NCBI GenBank assembly: GCA_947095535.1
Contig: OX352772.1
Location: 54,393,445 to 54,457,444 of the forward strand
Length of the DNA stretch: 64,000 nt
Source of the DNA: Poecilobothrus nobilitatus
Taxonomy: Eukaryota; Arthropoda; Insecta; Diptera; Dolichopodidae
Direction: 5' to 3'
Below the pieces are notes generated by a model. The model saw nothing but the letters and a program-made list of their open reading frames with translations. It did no database searches and was not told where the DNA came from. Numbering within the stretch: the first letter of the stretch is position 1; each line of letters begins with the position of its first letter. This document shows, one piece after another, positions 54,401 through 60,800 of the stretch. The translations under genes were made by a program, and so were the position numbers.

Positions 54401-55342
54401 TTCATTTTTCTCTAACAAATTTCATTATTTTATATGCCGAAATTTCATATGAACAGCATACTAAGCTTTAGAGATAAATGTCAAACACGACCATCAGTGA
54501 AAAAATGGAACACATCTTAATCTCGACGACGGCAAATTTTTTTAAAATGAATGTCAATAGTCTCAGTTGATAGTAAATATACAAGTACCTATATAAGAAT
54601 ACATATGTATCTTTTAATTTTTTAGTTGCGAAAAATACGTCTATGGTTTGGAATTGTGTTTATTACTTCAGTTTGAAAAATTACTATCCTGCTATTCAGA
54701 AAAATATTTCCTGATCAATAAAGACATAAAATGAATTTTTTGTTAAAAATTAAAATTAAAATACTGAAAATTTAAAATAAAATATTAAACCTAAAATTTA
54801 ATTTGTTACTATATATAACATATTTTTTATTTACAATACAACAAAAATTTAACACCAAAATAATTAATTGACGTTATAAATTTTTCAAATCGCGCATCTA
54901 TAATTTTTGAAACTTTTTAGAAACTTTCAACTTAATCTAATCAGACTTTAGCATACAGCAAATAATTATTTATTTTTCTATAATGTTTAATTAAGTTCTT
55001 GAATCAGAAACAAAAACAAACATAAAAAAAACAATAATTTACAATTAATATTACATTAAAAAAAAAGAAAATATTGCTTCATTTTAAAAATAAATATAAC
55101 TTTTGTGTTTATAAGCAAGAAAAGAAAAAATTTTTATAATACATACTTAAGTATATATATTATTACAACTAAAAAAAAAAAAAACAATTTCAGGTGAAAG
55201 ACCATTCAGATGTAGTATGTGCGGTAAAACATTTTCAAGATCAACAATTTTAAAAGCACATGAAAAAACTCATTTTCCAAAATATGTTCGCAAATTTTTA
55301 TCTACCAGCCCTGTTGATACAAAAGATGAATTGCCACAATAG
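11049..55342 (+). CDS. BTB/POZ and C2H2 zinc-finger transcription factor, 5'-partial, five exons
   Basis: Join of 11049-11240, 11307-12425, 12514-12588, 51641-52514 and 55194-55342; 802 residues visible. The order is BTB second half (1 to about 71), Ser/Gly/Asn-rich linker with an acidic stretch (about 72-462), one C2H2 finger (509-529), a poly-Ala/Ser spacer, two tandem fingers (704-724, 732-752) and a fourth finger (760-780), then a 22-residue tail. All fingers are C-x2-C-x12-H-x3-H; fingers 2 to 4 are joined by TGDRPFKC and TGERPFRC linkers. By family knowledge it is a nuclear protein that dimerises through the BTB domain and binds DNA sequence-specifically, often as a repressor. The BTB core ([38 protein letters not shown]) is the tramtrack/broad/lola type. 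I cannot name the orthologue, so no symbol is given. The N-terminal BTB half with the start codon is missing from what I could read. Whether further exons lie in the 39 kb intron is unknown. Confidence 0.9.
11241..11306 (+). other. Short intron (66 bases) in the BTB region
   Basis: GTAATT...TTTTAG intron between LLKTAESLK and VKGLAEM. It is phase 0. Its size is typical of short fly introns. Confidence 0.92.
11307..12425 (+). CDS. Coding exon: end of BTB and low-complexity linker
   Basis: This exon has 373 codons, phase 0 at both ends (acceptor TATTTTAG ending at 11306, donor CCATTG/GTAAAA). It begins [11 protein letters not shown], the normal end of the BTB domain, followed by a charged piece ([11 protein letters not shown]) and then a long Ser/Thr/Gly/Asn-rich region, presumably disordered. 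Visible features are IKRE (genomic 11661-11672), which fits the SUMO-attachment consensus, a basic SPSPPKRLH patch, a Gly-rich run near 11833-11910, and an alternating charge block ([11 protein letters not shown] then five Asp) near 11981-12045. Reading on past 12425 gives 35 hydrophobic intron-encoded residues and a stop, so the donor at 12426 is preferred. A long open frame on the opposite strand (11753-12148) is a shadow of this biased composition. Confidence 0.93.
12426..12513 (+). other. Short intron (88 bases) with a read-through frame
   Basis: GTAAAA...TTGTAG intron, phase 0, with a strong T tract before the acceptor. Its retention would append 35 hydrophobic residues (LFYIIFIL type) and end at a TGA in 12531-12533, giving a truncated BTB protein without fingers. 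Confidence 0.85.
12514..12588 (+). CDS. Coding exon: short acidic exon with a SUMO-type motif
   Basis: This exon has 25 codons, phase 0 at both ends: acceptor TTTTTTGTAG ending at 12513 and consensus donor TCG/GTAAGT at 12588/12589. It encodes [15 protein letters not shown] and then [10 protein letters not shown]. The LKKE tetrapeptide (12517-12528) fits the hydrophobic-Lys-x-Glu SUMO-attachment consensus. The open frame, good splice sites on both sides and preserved phase support it as real. It joins in frame to the zinc-finger exon at 51641, but other downstream exons could be used instead. Confidence 0.88.
13882..13995. repeat. Hairpin repeat family, copy
   Basis: Begins GGTCGTTATGCATAAAACAG then AGCTTCAACTTAAATTTTACTT. 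The centre has GTTTTTGTTTGAAAAAGTAA followed by AATTTGAGTTTTTA, the inverse of the left arm. It belongs to the same family as 16880-16996. Confidence 0.55.
15044..15190 (+). repeat. SINE copy 2, tRNA-derived, good Pol III boxes
   Basis: Head GACCTCGGTGGCCTAGTGGG with TGGCCTAGTGGG at 15052-15063 matching box A (TRGYNNARNNGG) exactly, and GGTTCGAATCC at 15099-15109 matching box B exactly, 35 bases apart. Then come the CACACGTCGTAAGAGTTATT linker and the body GAACAAGAAAGGCTGTGTAA. The rest of the 3' body is shorter than in the copy at 28606. It is not a tRNA gene because the 3' half does not pair back to the head. Confidence 0.85.
16659..16745. repeat. Hairpin repeat family, left half
   Basis: GTCGAATGCATAAAATTGAG then CTTCAACTAAAATTTCACTT, with the inverse arm largely lost. 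It lies about 140 bases upstream of a full copy. Confidence 0.5.
16880..16996. repeat. Hairpin (foldback) element, best copy of family
   Basis: 117 bp bounded by TCGAATGCAT and ATGCATTCGA. Left arm TCGAATGCATAAAAGTGAGC and right arm GTTTAAGCTTTGTTTAATGC fold on each other through TTTTTCAAACAAAG and TTTTGTTTGAAAATA near the centre. Members of the family recur at 10184, 13882, 16659 and 56908, so this is a dispersed MITE-like repeat, not a local palindrome. Confidence 0.7.
20648..20707. repeat. Short tandem duplication
   Basis: AATATCCTGATGCATAT-AATATAA occurs twice in succession, offset by about 34 bases. Confidence 0.6.
20940..21690 (+). repeat. Degenerate dispersed repeat with GACAGACAAACGG tail
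   Basis: Contains CAAAATTTAAAGAGTCTGTC then TGAAAGCGTTCCGGAAATAT, CATAAAAAAGTTGTTGCACA and AACAGACAGACAAACGG followed by GCAAAATTTTCGAAA. The same ordered blocks occur at 53040-53590 and, inverted, at 40020-40500. No open frame; it is an old non-autonomous or non-coding repeat. Confidence 0.55.
23395..23515. repeat. Partial copy of the 40739-41068 inverted-repeat element
   Basis: TTTTTTATTCGTTTTGGTCG then CCCAAATACATTCAGGG matches the right end of the element at 40739-41068 at nearly every base. The left terminal repeat is not seen, so this is a truncated copy. Confidence 0.55.
28312..28465 (+). repeat. SINE copy 3, old and 5'-truncated
   Basis: Starts at AAAATACGGCATAAAAACCG, keeps a decayed box B (GGTTTAGAATTCC), then TGTTGTAAGAATAACTCCTT, ACACCTCGAAAAGAAGGACT and TCACATTTATGTCGCAAGGG with an A-rich tail. 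It lacks box A. Confidence 0.65.
28606..28785 (+). repeat. SINE copy 4, near full length
   Basis: Head AGGGACCTCGGCGGTCTGAT with GGGTAAGAGC, box B GGTTCGAATCC, then a stem-forming linker (TGTCGTAAGAATTATT with CCCTTACGACA), body GCCTGAACAGGAAAGGCTGT and an A-rich tail. This is the most complete copy here and served as reference for the others. The linker's GTCGTAAG/CTTACGAC inverted repeat is kept in several copies. Confidence 0.85.
30130..30530 (-). pseudogene. Decayed non-LTR retrotransposon ORF2 C-terminus
   Basis: Read on the minus strand, 30498 downward gives [16 protein letters not shown] then a stop; a one-base frame change at about 30450 continues as [18 protein letters not shown]. 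This matches the pattern (L-x-GH-x-L-x2-HL ... C-x-FC-x6-8-HIL) seen after the reverse transcriptase in jockey/R1-type LINEs. The His of EHIL is Tyr here, and later parts (FLEAIGLTE) are broken by stops. Open frames on the + strand at 30121-30345 and 30309-30608 are shadows of this remnant. No reverse transcriptase core is visible. Confidence 0.6.
31467..31639 (-). repeat. SINE copy 5, first unit of a 173 bp tandem duplication
   Basis: On the minus strand: CGAGTCTCGGTTGCCTAGTG, GGTAAGAGC, box B GGTTCGAATCCC, CATCGTAAGATTAATTTCCT, then TATGTGGCAAAGGAATAAAC and an A tail. It lacks the GCCTGAACAGG body, making it a short subtype. The unit begins with CAGTCGATAT (31467-31476), which recurs at each junction. 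Confidence 0.85.
31640..31822 (-). repeat. SINE copy 6, second unit of the 173 bp tandem duplication, with final target-site copy
   Basis: Differs from the unit at 31467-31639 by one base (AATCC versus AACCC, on the + strand) and is offset by exactly 173 bases. A third CAGTCGATAT closes the array at 31813-31822. The simplest reading is one SINE insertion with a roughly 10 bp target-site duplication, later duplicated by unequal exchange between target-site copies. Confidence 0.85.
33010..33480. other. Higher-complexity segment, possible transposon relic
   Basis: Clearly less AT-rich than its surroundings (for example GTGTGGGGACTTCAACCCCC, GATGGGGGAAGGTTC, GGAAGGAGGCATTAAAC) with stops in the frames I checked. 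No domain recognised. It could be a decayed transposable element. Confidence 0.35.
34352..34559 (-). mobile_element. 208 bp Tc1/mariner-type deletion element (MITE) with transposase start
   Basis: The terminal repeats ACGGGTGTTTCTTTTTAGAA and the inverse TTTTAAAAAAAAACACCCGT extend to about 28 bp, and a TA dinucleotide flanks both ends (34350-34351, 34560-34561). On the minus strand an ATG at 34429 opens [16 protein letters not shown], which resembles the N-terminal helix-turn-helix start of insect Tc1/mariner transposases, and then runs straight into the other terminal repeat. So nearly the whole transposase was deleted and only about 16 codons remain. Confidence 0.8.
34596..35386. mobile_element. 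791 bp non-autonomous PIF/Harbinger-like element
   Basis: Both ends carry GGCGCCAGTTATAGCTATCA followed by TTGAAAT, identical over 27 bp in inverted orientation, with weaker pairing for about 15 more bases (GGAAAATGTTT and CGAAAACGTTT). TAA flanks both sides (34593-34595, 35387-35389), fitting the 3 bp TWA target duplication of PIF/Harbinger. The interior is AT-rich with no transposase; the 78-residue frame at 34819-35055 is low complexity. Confidence 0.75.
37251..37300 (+). repeat. Dispersed repeat pair, copy 1
   Basis: TTCAGCATATTAAACGCTAC then CTCAATAAGGATAATTATGC recurs about 1.4 kb downstream (38652-38705). Confidence 0.5.
37694..37805 (+). repeat. SINE copy 7, diverged
   Basis: Head GGGGCTTCGGTAGCCTAGTG with box A TAGCCTAGTGAG (one mismatch) and box B GGTTCGATCCC, then GCACAGGTCGTAAGT and CCCCCTTACGACC, which keep the inverted linker. 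The 3' body is absent. It is a different and probably older subtype. Confidence 0.7.
38652..38705 (+). repeat. Dispersed repeat pair, copy 2
   Basis: AGTTTAGCATATTAAATGAT then ACCTTAATAAGGATAACATG corresponds to 37251-37300. Confidence 0.5.
40020..40500 (-). repeat. Degenerate dispersed repeat, minus orientation
   Basis: Read on the minus strand it contains TTGTAAACAGACGAACGGAC, AGAAGGACGGGCGGACAG and GTTGTTCTACAAC, the same order as at 53300-53480. Non-coding. Confidence 0.5.
40739..41068. mobile_element. 330 bp inverted-repeat element (MITE)
   Basis: Left end GGATGTATTTGGGCGACCAA then AACAAATTAAAAATTTTTTG; right end is its inverse, TTTTTTATTCGTATTGGTCT then CCCAAATACACCC. TA (perhaps a longer TATA) flanks both ends. 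The interior holds inverted open frames (40726-40977 and 40734-40916) that look incidental. A partial relative lies at 23395-23515. Confidence 0.7.
41847..41955 (+). repeat. SINE copy 8, 3'-truncated
   Basis: Head GGGGCCTCGATGGTCGAGTG with box A TGGTCGAGTGGG matching the consensus, box B AGTTCGAATCC (one mismatch), CACACATCGTAAGAGTTATT, and then it ends near CCCCATTACC. Just upstream AGACATTAATAAGGGG occurs at 41792-41807 and again at 41835-41850, a direct repeat at the 5' boundary. Confidence 0.8.
41960..42240 (-). repeat. Relative of the 1-1187 element end
   Basis: Read on the minus strand it contains AACAGACAGACCGAAGAACG followed by GACATCGTTAAATCGACTCA, the same join as the GGAC tandem to CATGGCTTAATCGACTCAG at 1015-1069. 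This shows that the element end at 1-1187 belongs to a dispersed family. Confidence 0.55.
42440..43065. repeat. Complex foldback repeat
   Basis: Inner arms of about 72 bp, 42538-42608 and 42705-42777, are inverted copies (GATTTTAGAATTGAATTCAA then AATCAGGATTATACG). Another partial right-arm copy sits at 42655-42690. Outside them GAATTAAAGCCC (42452-42463) is inverted at 43013-43024, AAACCCGCG is repeated directly (about 42481 and 42981), and AGTCCCA-A-TGGGACT at 42847-42861 is a tight palindrome. No protein domain; a foldback or composite MITE is likely. Confidence 0.65.
43904..43936 (+). repeat. 33-base poly-A run
   Basis: One of the longest homopolymers in the window. A 32-base T run is at 49549-49580 and a 30-base A run at 50923-50952. 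Lengths are prone to sequencing error. Confidence 0.9.
45217..45503. mobile_element. 287 bp TA-flanked inverted-repeat element (MITE)
   Basis: Left end ACTGCCCAACCTAAATAAAA then GAATGTACGAC; right end is its inverse, GTCGTACATTCTTATTTAGG then TTGGGCAGT. TA flanks both ends (45215-45216 and 45504-45505). The pairing spans about 40 bp with small gaps. CAACCTAAATAAAAG is also repeated directly just outside the left end. Tc1/mariner-type by target site; no transposase. Confidence 0.7.
45988..46146 (+). repeat. SINE copy 9, 5'-truncated
   Basis: Begins at GATAAGAGCGTATAAAATAC (box A lost), box B GTTTCGAATCC (one mismatch), CACACGTCGTAAGAGTTATT, CTTACGACATTTACAGCCAC, GCCTGAACAGGAAAGGCTGT, TGACAGGGATAAATGCATT and an A tail. 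The 3' body is well kept. Confidence 0.8.
46147..51640 (+). other. AT-rich end of the giant intron
   Basis: Extremely rich in A and T runs, with little sequence complexity and no exon recognised before the acceptor at 51640. Confidence 0.6.
51641..52514 (+). CDS. Coding exon: three C2H2 zinc fingers and poly-Ala/Ser spacer
   Basis: This exon begins in phase 0 after acceptor TGGTTTGCAG and ends in phase 1 at ACTG/GTAAGT, 291 codons plus one base. Finger 1 is at 51779-51841 (CMYC ... HILSH), finger 2 at 52364-52426 (CKFC ... HLPVH) and finger 3 at 52448-52510 (CEFC ... HCRVH). Between finger 1 and finger 2 lie about 170 residues rich in His, Ala and Ser, including several short alanine runs. 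The exon closes within the HTGE(R/K)P linker after finger 3, so the split linker demands a downstream exon starting with GTGAA, which is what 55194 provides. Finger 1 stands alone and lacks a TGEKP linker, so it may serve a role other than base contact. Confidence 0.95.
52879..52924. repeat. Perfect 15 bp hairpin
   Basis: TGTAACTTAGGCACC and GGTGCCTAAGTTACA enclose 16 bases. It lies in the intron between finger 3 and finger 4 and could be a relic of a small inverted-repeat transposon. Confidence 0.8.
52978..53590 (+). repeat. Dispersed repeat, unit 1
   Basis: Ordered blocks: TTATCTGAAAGGGTTACGGG, CATAAAAAAGTTGTTCTTCA, GTAAACAGACGCTCAGGCGG then GCGGACGGAC, TTTTTGTTGCTTACAGATAA then ATATCAAACCCGACCATCAG. 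It matches 20940-21690 and the unit that follows. Confidence 0.6.
53600..54510 (+). repeat. Dispersed repeat, unit 2, interrupted by a transposon
   Basis: It repeats unit 1 (GGGGCTGTAACTCTGTAACG, GACGGACGGGTGGACAG, AAGTTGATTATTCAAAA, TTTTTGTTGCT). The expected continuation GAGATAAATGTCAAACACGA, CCATCAGTGAA appears only after 54469, because a 507 bp element is inserted at 53962-54468. It also carries a 57 bp segment (53764-53820) absent from unit 1 and nearly identical to 55463-55520. Confidence 0.65.
53962..54468. mobile_element. 507 bp nested TA-flanked inverted-repeat element
   Basis: Ends AAGCTTAG and CTAAGCTT, with TA on each side (53960-53961, 54469-54470). The uninterrupted relative at about 53540 reads GTTGCTTACAGATAAAT where this one reads GTTGC-TA-element-TA-GAGATAAAT, so the empty site supports the insertion. 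The interior is non-coding and includes imperfect inverted pieces (GCTTAGGCTATCTT and AGATAGCTCAGCTAAGC). Confidence 0.65.
55194..55342 (+). CDS. Terminal coding exon: fourth C2H2 finger and stop
   Basis: The acceptor is ACAATTTCAG ending at 55193. The split Gly codon G/GT restores the linker TGERPFRC, and finger 4 follows at 55211-55273 (CSMC ... HEKTH). The protein ends 22 residues later with ...DTKDELPQ and TAG at 55340-55342. The tail is basic (FPKYVRKF) then acidic. The phase match with the exon ending at 52514 is exact. Confidence 0.95.
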
Positions 55343-56907
55343 TAGATGAAGGCTATGTAGGATCTCTGGAAATGTTATATGTTATTATTTCATATAAAAT
55401 AACAATTAAAAAAAAAATTTAATCAATTCTAAAATAAACAAATAAAAAAAAAACAAAAACAAAAACTGTATTGTGTATATAACTTTACAAAAATGAAAGA
55501 AAAAAAACGTTCAATTAAATAAAATAATTTAAAAAAAAAAATGTATTAATTAATTGATAATATTATGATAATACCTTTATAATAAAGAAATATAACGTAA
55601 TTTTTTTTTTTTTTTTTTTTGTTCTAATTTAATTTGTAAATTTTAAAATATAATGTAAAAAACAACAAAAAAAAATATAAATTATATTTTAAGATAAAAA
55701 AAAAAAAAATTTTTTTCTGATCAAAACAGAAAAGAATATTTAAAAAAAAAATAAAACAAGAACTTCATGTACTATATCATTAATAAAATTAAGTTTAGGA
55801 ATTAATATTGAAAATAAAATAATAAATTAAAAAATAACAACATAACAACAACAACAACAAAATACTGAATTATATTATATATAAAAAAGAAAAAAAAAAA
55901 ACAAATATGAATTTTTAAAATATATATATAGACAAAAAAAAAAATATAAAAATTAAAAAACAGTTAGTATACAATATAATTTAAAACATATTCATATTAT
56001 TAGAAAATGACGTGTACAATTTTATATGTACGCAGTACATAAACCCACTTAGTTAATAAATTTAAAATAAATAAATAAATAAATAAATAAAAAATAAAAA
56101 AAAAAAATAAAAACAAACGCATACTTAAGTAAAGAAAAACCTAAAAATAATAATAAATATTATTAATTATATAATATTATTAATTATATAATATTATATT
56201 AATTATATAATATACAATAAAATATGAATTCTTTTATTTTATTTTTTTTTTTTTTTTTGTTAAAACTATATAAACAAACATACTAAATAATGTAAATGAA
56301 AAACTAATAAGGTTTTTTTTTTTTTTTTTTTAGTATACATATTTTACATTATACCTAGTATATATACATACATATATAATATATATATATATTTTTTTTT
56401 AAGTTATAAAAGCTTTAAAACTACAAACAAAAAAAACATTAATAAAAATAAAAAACATAGTTATCTATATTACATACATTGTTGAACAAAATAAAAAAAT
56501 AAAAAGAAAAAAAAAACAAAATGAATAAAAACAATAAACTTGCTTTTTTGTTACATATTACATACATAACTTTATAATCAGTTTTTTTTTTTTGATTTTT
56601 TTTTTTATTGATACAGGAATACCTAATTATGTAAATAATTTTTTTTTTTTTTTATTTGTAAACTGTATATTAATTAAAAAAAAACAAAAAAACATTTTTA
56701 TTAAATTGAAATTTACTTTTTAAAAAAGTTTAATAATTAATAAGTAAAAATAATTAATAATAAATAAATAATTAATATAATATCTCTTAAATATCTAATG
56801 TGTTTAAAAGTCGAAATAAATAATAGTCCGTTATCTTTCGTCTGTTTTCTTCCATTTTCGTCCGTTTTCTTTGTCCGTTTCTCTTTTCAGGATCTGTCAT
56901 CCTCATT
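55343..56907 (+). other. 3' UTR candidate, AT-rich
   Basis: Directly follows the stop codon. AATAAA-type signals occur repeatedly (first near 55432), so the cleavage site cannot be chosen by eye. Contains the 58 bp segment 55463-55520 duplicated in the upstream intron and a three-copy tandem of ATTAATTATATAATATT at about 56160-56214. No further gene seen. Confidence 0.5.
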
Positions 56908-57018
56908 CTTGAACACAAATTTTACTTTTTCAAACAAAAAACTACTACATTTGAACTCGGGAGTTTTTGTATAAAAAGCAAAATTTGAGTTATTATGCTC
57001 ATTTTTATGAATTCGACC
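56908..57018. repeat. Hairpin repeat family, copy downstream of the gene
   Basis: ACAAATTTTACTTTTTCAAA then CAAAAAACTACTACATTTGA, and the inverse half AAAATTTGAGTTATTATGCT then CATTTTTATGAATTCGAC. It is a relative of 16880-16996. Confidence 0.5.
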
Positions 57019-57827
57019 GCCAATATTACATTTTTTTAATTTGTTCATAAATATGTAATTGGCAATTATCAATGCTTTAAAATTTTGACATTGATAATTT
57101 GTTTTAATTTTAAAAAAATGTTTTCATTACTTCGATAACTTACATCAAATTTTTGTGTCAATAATTTTCTTTTTTTTTTCTTTTAAAAAATAACTGTTAT
57201 TTTAAAAATTAACGTATATTTTTACAAAAAAATGTCATTGAAAATGTCACACTTCAAAATTTCGGAAAGTCTATATTTTAACCATTTTATTTTAGTATTA
57301 TTTTGAAGAGATTTTTTTAAAGAACGTTAACAATATCGTAATTTATTAATTTAGATATTTAAGTAAAATAATTTAAATATTCTATATATATTGGTATATA
57401 TAATAATATTTATATTATATTCATATATTATATTATTTAATAATTAATAACATTTTGAAAATACATATACTTATTGATTTTTTTTTTTTCAAAAGTTTAA
57501 ATATCTCATCATATGGTCAGAGAGCAATAAAATTAATAATTAAAGTAAATAATAATTTTAATAAAAATTAAAAAATTAACAAAAAAAAAAATTAATAAAA
57601 ATTACATTTTAGAAAAATATGTATGAATAAATTATTTTTGTAAGAAAATTATAAATGAATAAATGAAAAAAAATAAAAAAAAAAAAAAAAAAACAAAACA
57701 AATTATATTTGGAGTAATTCAAAATTTAAACAAATTGATCTCTATAGCGTGATCAAAACTTTATTAAAAGAAAAAAAAAACATAAAAATTAAATATTAAA
57801 AATTATTTAATATAAATTTAAAATAAA

Positions 57828-57867
<40 letters not shown>

Positions 57868-60800
57868 ATATAAAAAACAAATAATGCATACATATAAAAT
57901 ACTGTATAAAATAATATAAAAATTATATACATAATATAACTGTATAAACAATACTTACATAAAGATGTTAATAATTAAAAAAGAAACAAAAAGAAAAAAA
58001 CAAAATAACAAAATACAAAAAAGGTGATGTGTATAAAAAAATTTACTGAATTGTTGAATTTTATTCAAATATTCAAAAATTTCTTTTTTAAAATTTTATT
58101 TTTTCATTCATTCTCTCACTCTCTTCTCTTCTCTTTCATTCTATATTTATTAATTATTAAACTAATAATAATGAATGAATTCATTTTTTAATAATTTTGT
58201 TAAAATTTTATTAATTTTTTTTTTTTTTTTTGATTATCTGTTCTAAAACAAAAGTTCAGAATTACACAATATTGTAGAATCGTTTTAAAAGAAAATGAGT
58301 AGAATTAAAAATAGTTTTTCTTTTTAAAAATGTATACCTGTTTTTTTTTTTTTCAATAAAACAAATAATTAAATTTAAAACAATTTTAATATATCGTAAT
58401 ATGTCACACATTCCAGCTCATTAATATAATTTATATAGGTTGTATTAATACATATATACTGTGTAAACATTTTTTATGGTTCTTATTCTTTGTTAGTTTT
58501 TTATGTTTCTTATAAAAAAAATTTTTTAGTTTGAATTTTATATTGTTATTTTCAAAAAAAAAAACAAATTAAAACCTCTTTTTTTTTATTTAATTAAAAA
58601 TATAAAATCTATAAAATAAAAAATGTAAAGTTTATAACAGAATGTACAGCCGCTTTAACATATTATATTTTCATGTACATTATACATACTTTATACTATA
58701 TATAAAGTGATGAAAAACTTACCCTCTATATTCCATTTTTTAATCAATTTATTCCATCTCAAAATGTCAAATATGACATACAGTTTTATAACCTTATAAT
58801 AATTTTTTTTTACCTTATAATAATGAATTGCTCGGAATGTGTTCTAAATTTATATTTAATATTATTGTTAAAAATCAAAGTTTGTTTTTTGTGTTTTTTA
58901 ATTTTTGTAATTTTATCACAACATTTATTTTAAACTTGGTGCTAAGCAAATTCATATTTACAATACAGATACATACATATTATATAAAAATAAATATACA
59001 TACATATTTTAAATATAAAATAAAAATAAGAAACTATAGACCTGTTTTTATTTCTACACCATTTACAACTCTTCCCCTTCCCTCCCTCCCCCCATCTTTT
59101 ATACCATAAACAAAATATTTATATAGAAAAAAAAAAAACAAAATAAAATTAAAAAAATATAAAAAGAAAATAAAAAATAAAAATAAACTATTTTTCAAAA
59201 TAAAATAATTAAAAATACAAAACAAAAAAAAAAAAAAAACAATAGATTAACAATATTATTCGATAAATTATTAAACATAAAAAATATTATATTCATTTTC
59301 AAATCTAATAGTGACCTCAACAGAAAAGAAAAGAAACTTTTATAAATGAATTTAATTCAACACACATATTAATATAAAAACAAAACCAAAATATCTTTAT
59401 TTTAAAAATAAAGAAGGAAAAAAAAAATTAAATTAATAATGTTCAATTACTAAAAAAAAAAAAATTAATATAAATCATAAATACATACATACTTACATAC
59501 ATACATATTACAATACAAAATAAAGAGAGTTTTTGACACTTTTTTAAGAGAAATTAAAAAAAAAACAAACATATAATTAAACTTAAAAAAAAAAAAAAAA
59601 ATTATATTAAATAATTTAATTAAATATATATATATAGATATCTGTGATCTTAACGATATTTAAATACGCAAATATATAAATTAAAAAAAAAAAACAAAAT
59701 GTAATTTTTCTTATTACATAAAATTAAAATTAAAAACAAAAAAAAAACTAAAAACTGAATAATAATAATTAATTATTTAAATTGATGAAGTATAAAATAA
59801 ATAAAACAATATTTTATTTTAAGTTTAAAATAACAAAAACAACAACAACCAGAAAAAAAGCAAATTAAATAAAATAATATTTTCCGTTATTTTTTTATTA
59901 ATTTTTGTGTAATAAACTTCTTTTAATTTTTATATACTATTTTCTAATAATTTTGATAAAATAAAATATTTCTTTGCATAAAAATTAAAACAGAAAGAAA
60001 CCAAACACAATAATAATTATTATAGTGAACGAATTTTACATTTTTTACTTAAATCTATAAATCAAAGGCTAATTTTCATAAGGACACATTTTCTTTCGTA
60101 AATATTATCGCAACATTAGAAAGATAGAAAATATATAGAATAACATCAATGAATATAGGAAAGAGGGAGAAAAAATATTAGGATTATGTATTATAAAATG
60201 TTATAACAAAATTTTTGACAGTTAAAAATTTACATAACCTAATTTATTAATGTAAATAATTTATATTTGGATAAAAATTTTCGTTTTTTTTTTTGTTTAT
60301 TAAGTTGCGAAAAATTAATTTTGTTACAGTGATTTTTAAAAAAAAATTTTTGGCATATTTTGTTTTTGATTTCTTAAAATGTTTGTTTATTATTTTTAAT
60401 TTTTTGACACTTTACAATTTAAATGTTATATATCCATAAAAATACATAGTTAGTATAGTTATGTTAAATTATTTTGTATAAGATATTAATATTTTACATA
60501 TGTTAATTTTAATTAAATTAATATTAATATCCACGTTAATATCCACATTAAAAAAATATCCACGTTATTTATATCAAAATATATTCATTCATACATTCAA
60601 AAAATTATTTGATACTATATAACGCTTATACAGACAACAGTGTCAAAATTTTAATTTCGCATTTGTCATGCGATTTTCGTTTACCGAAAGTAGCACTACA
60701 CGGTAAGGCATCTTAGAATATATTTTAATGGATATTTTGAAATATTTCATAGATATTTTTTTATATTTTATGGATATTTATGAAATTTTTTTTTTAATTT

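Larger units (their letters stand above)
52515..55193 (+). other. Intron (2,679 bases) between finger 3 and finger 4, filled with repeats
   Basis: GTAAGT...TTTCAG intron, phase 1, splitting the TGE(R/K)P linker. It holds a short perfect hairpin, two degenerate copies of a dispersed repeat and a nested inverted-repeat transposon, each listed separately. The stretch from about 54540 to 55180 is plain AT-rich sequence. Confidence 0.93.
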
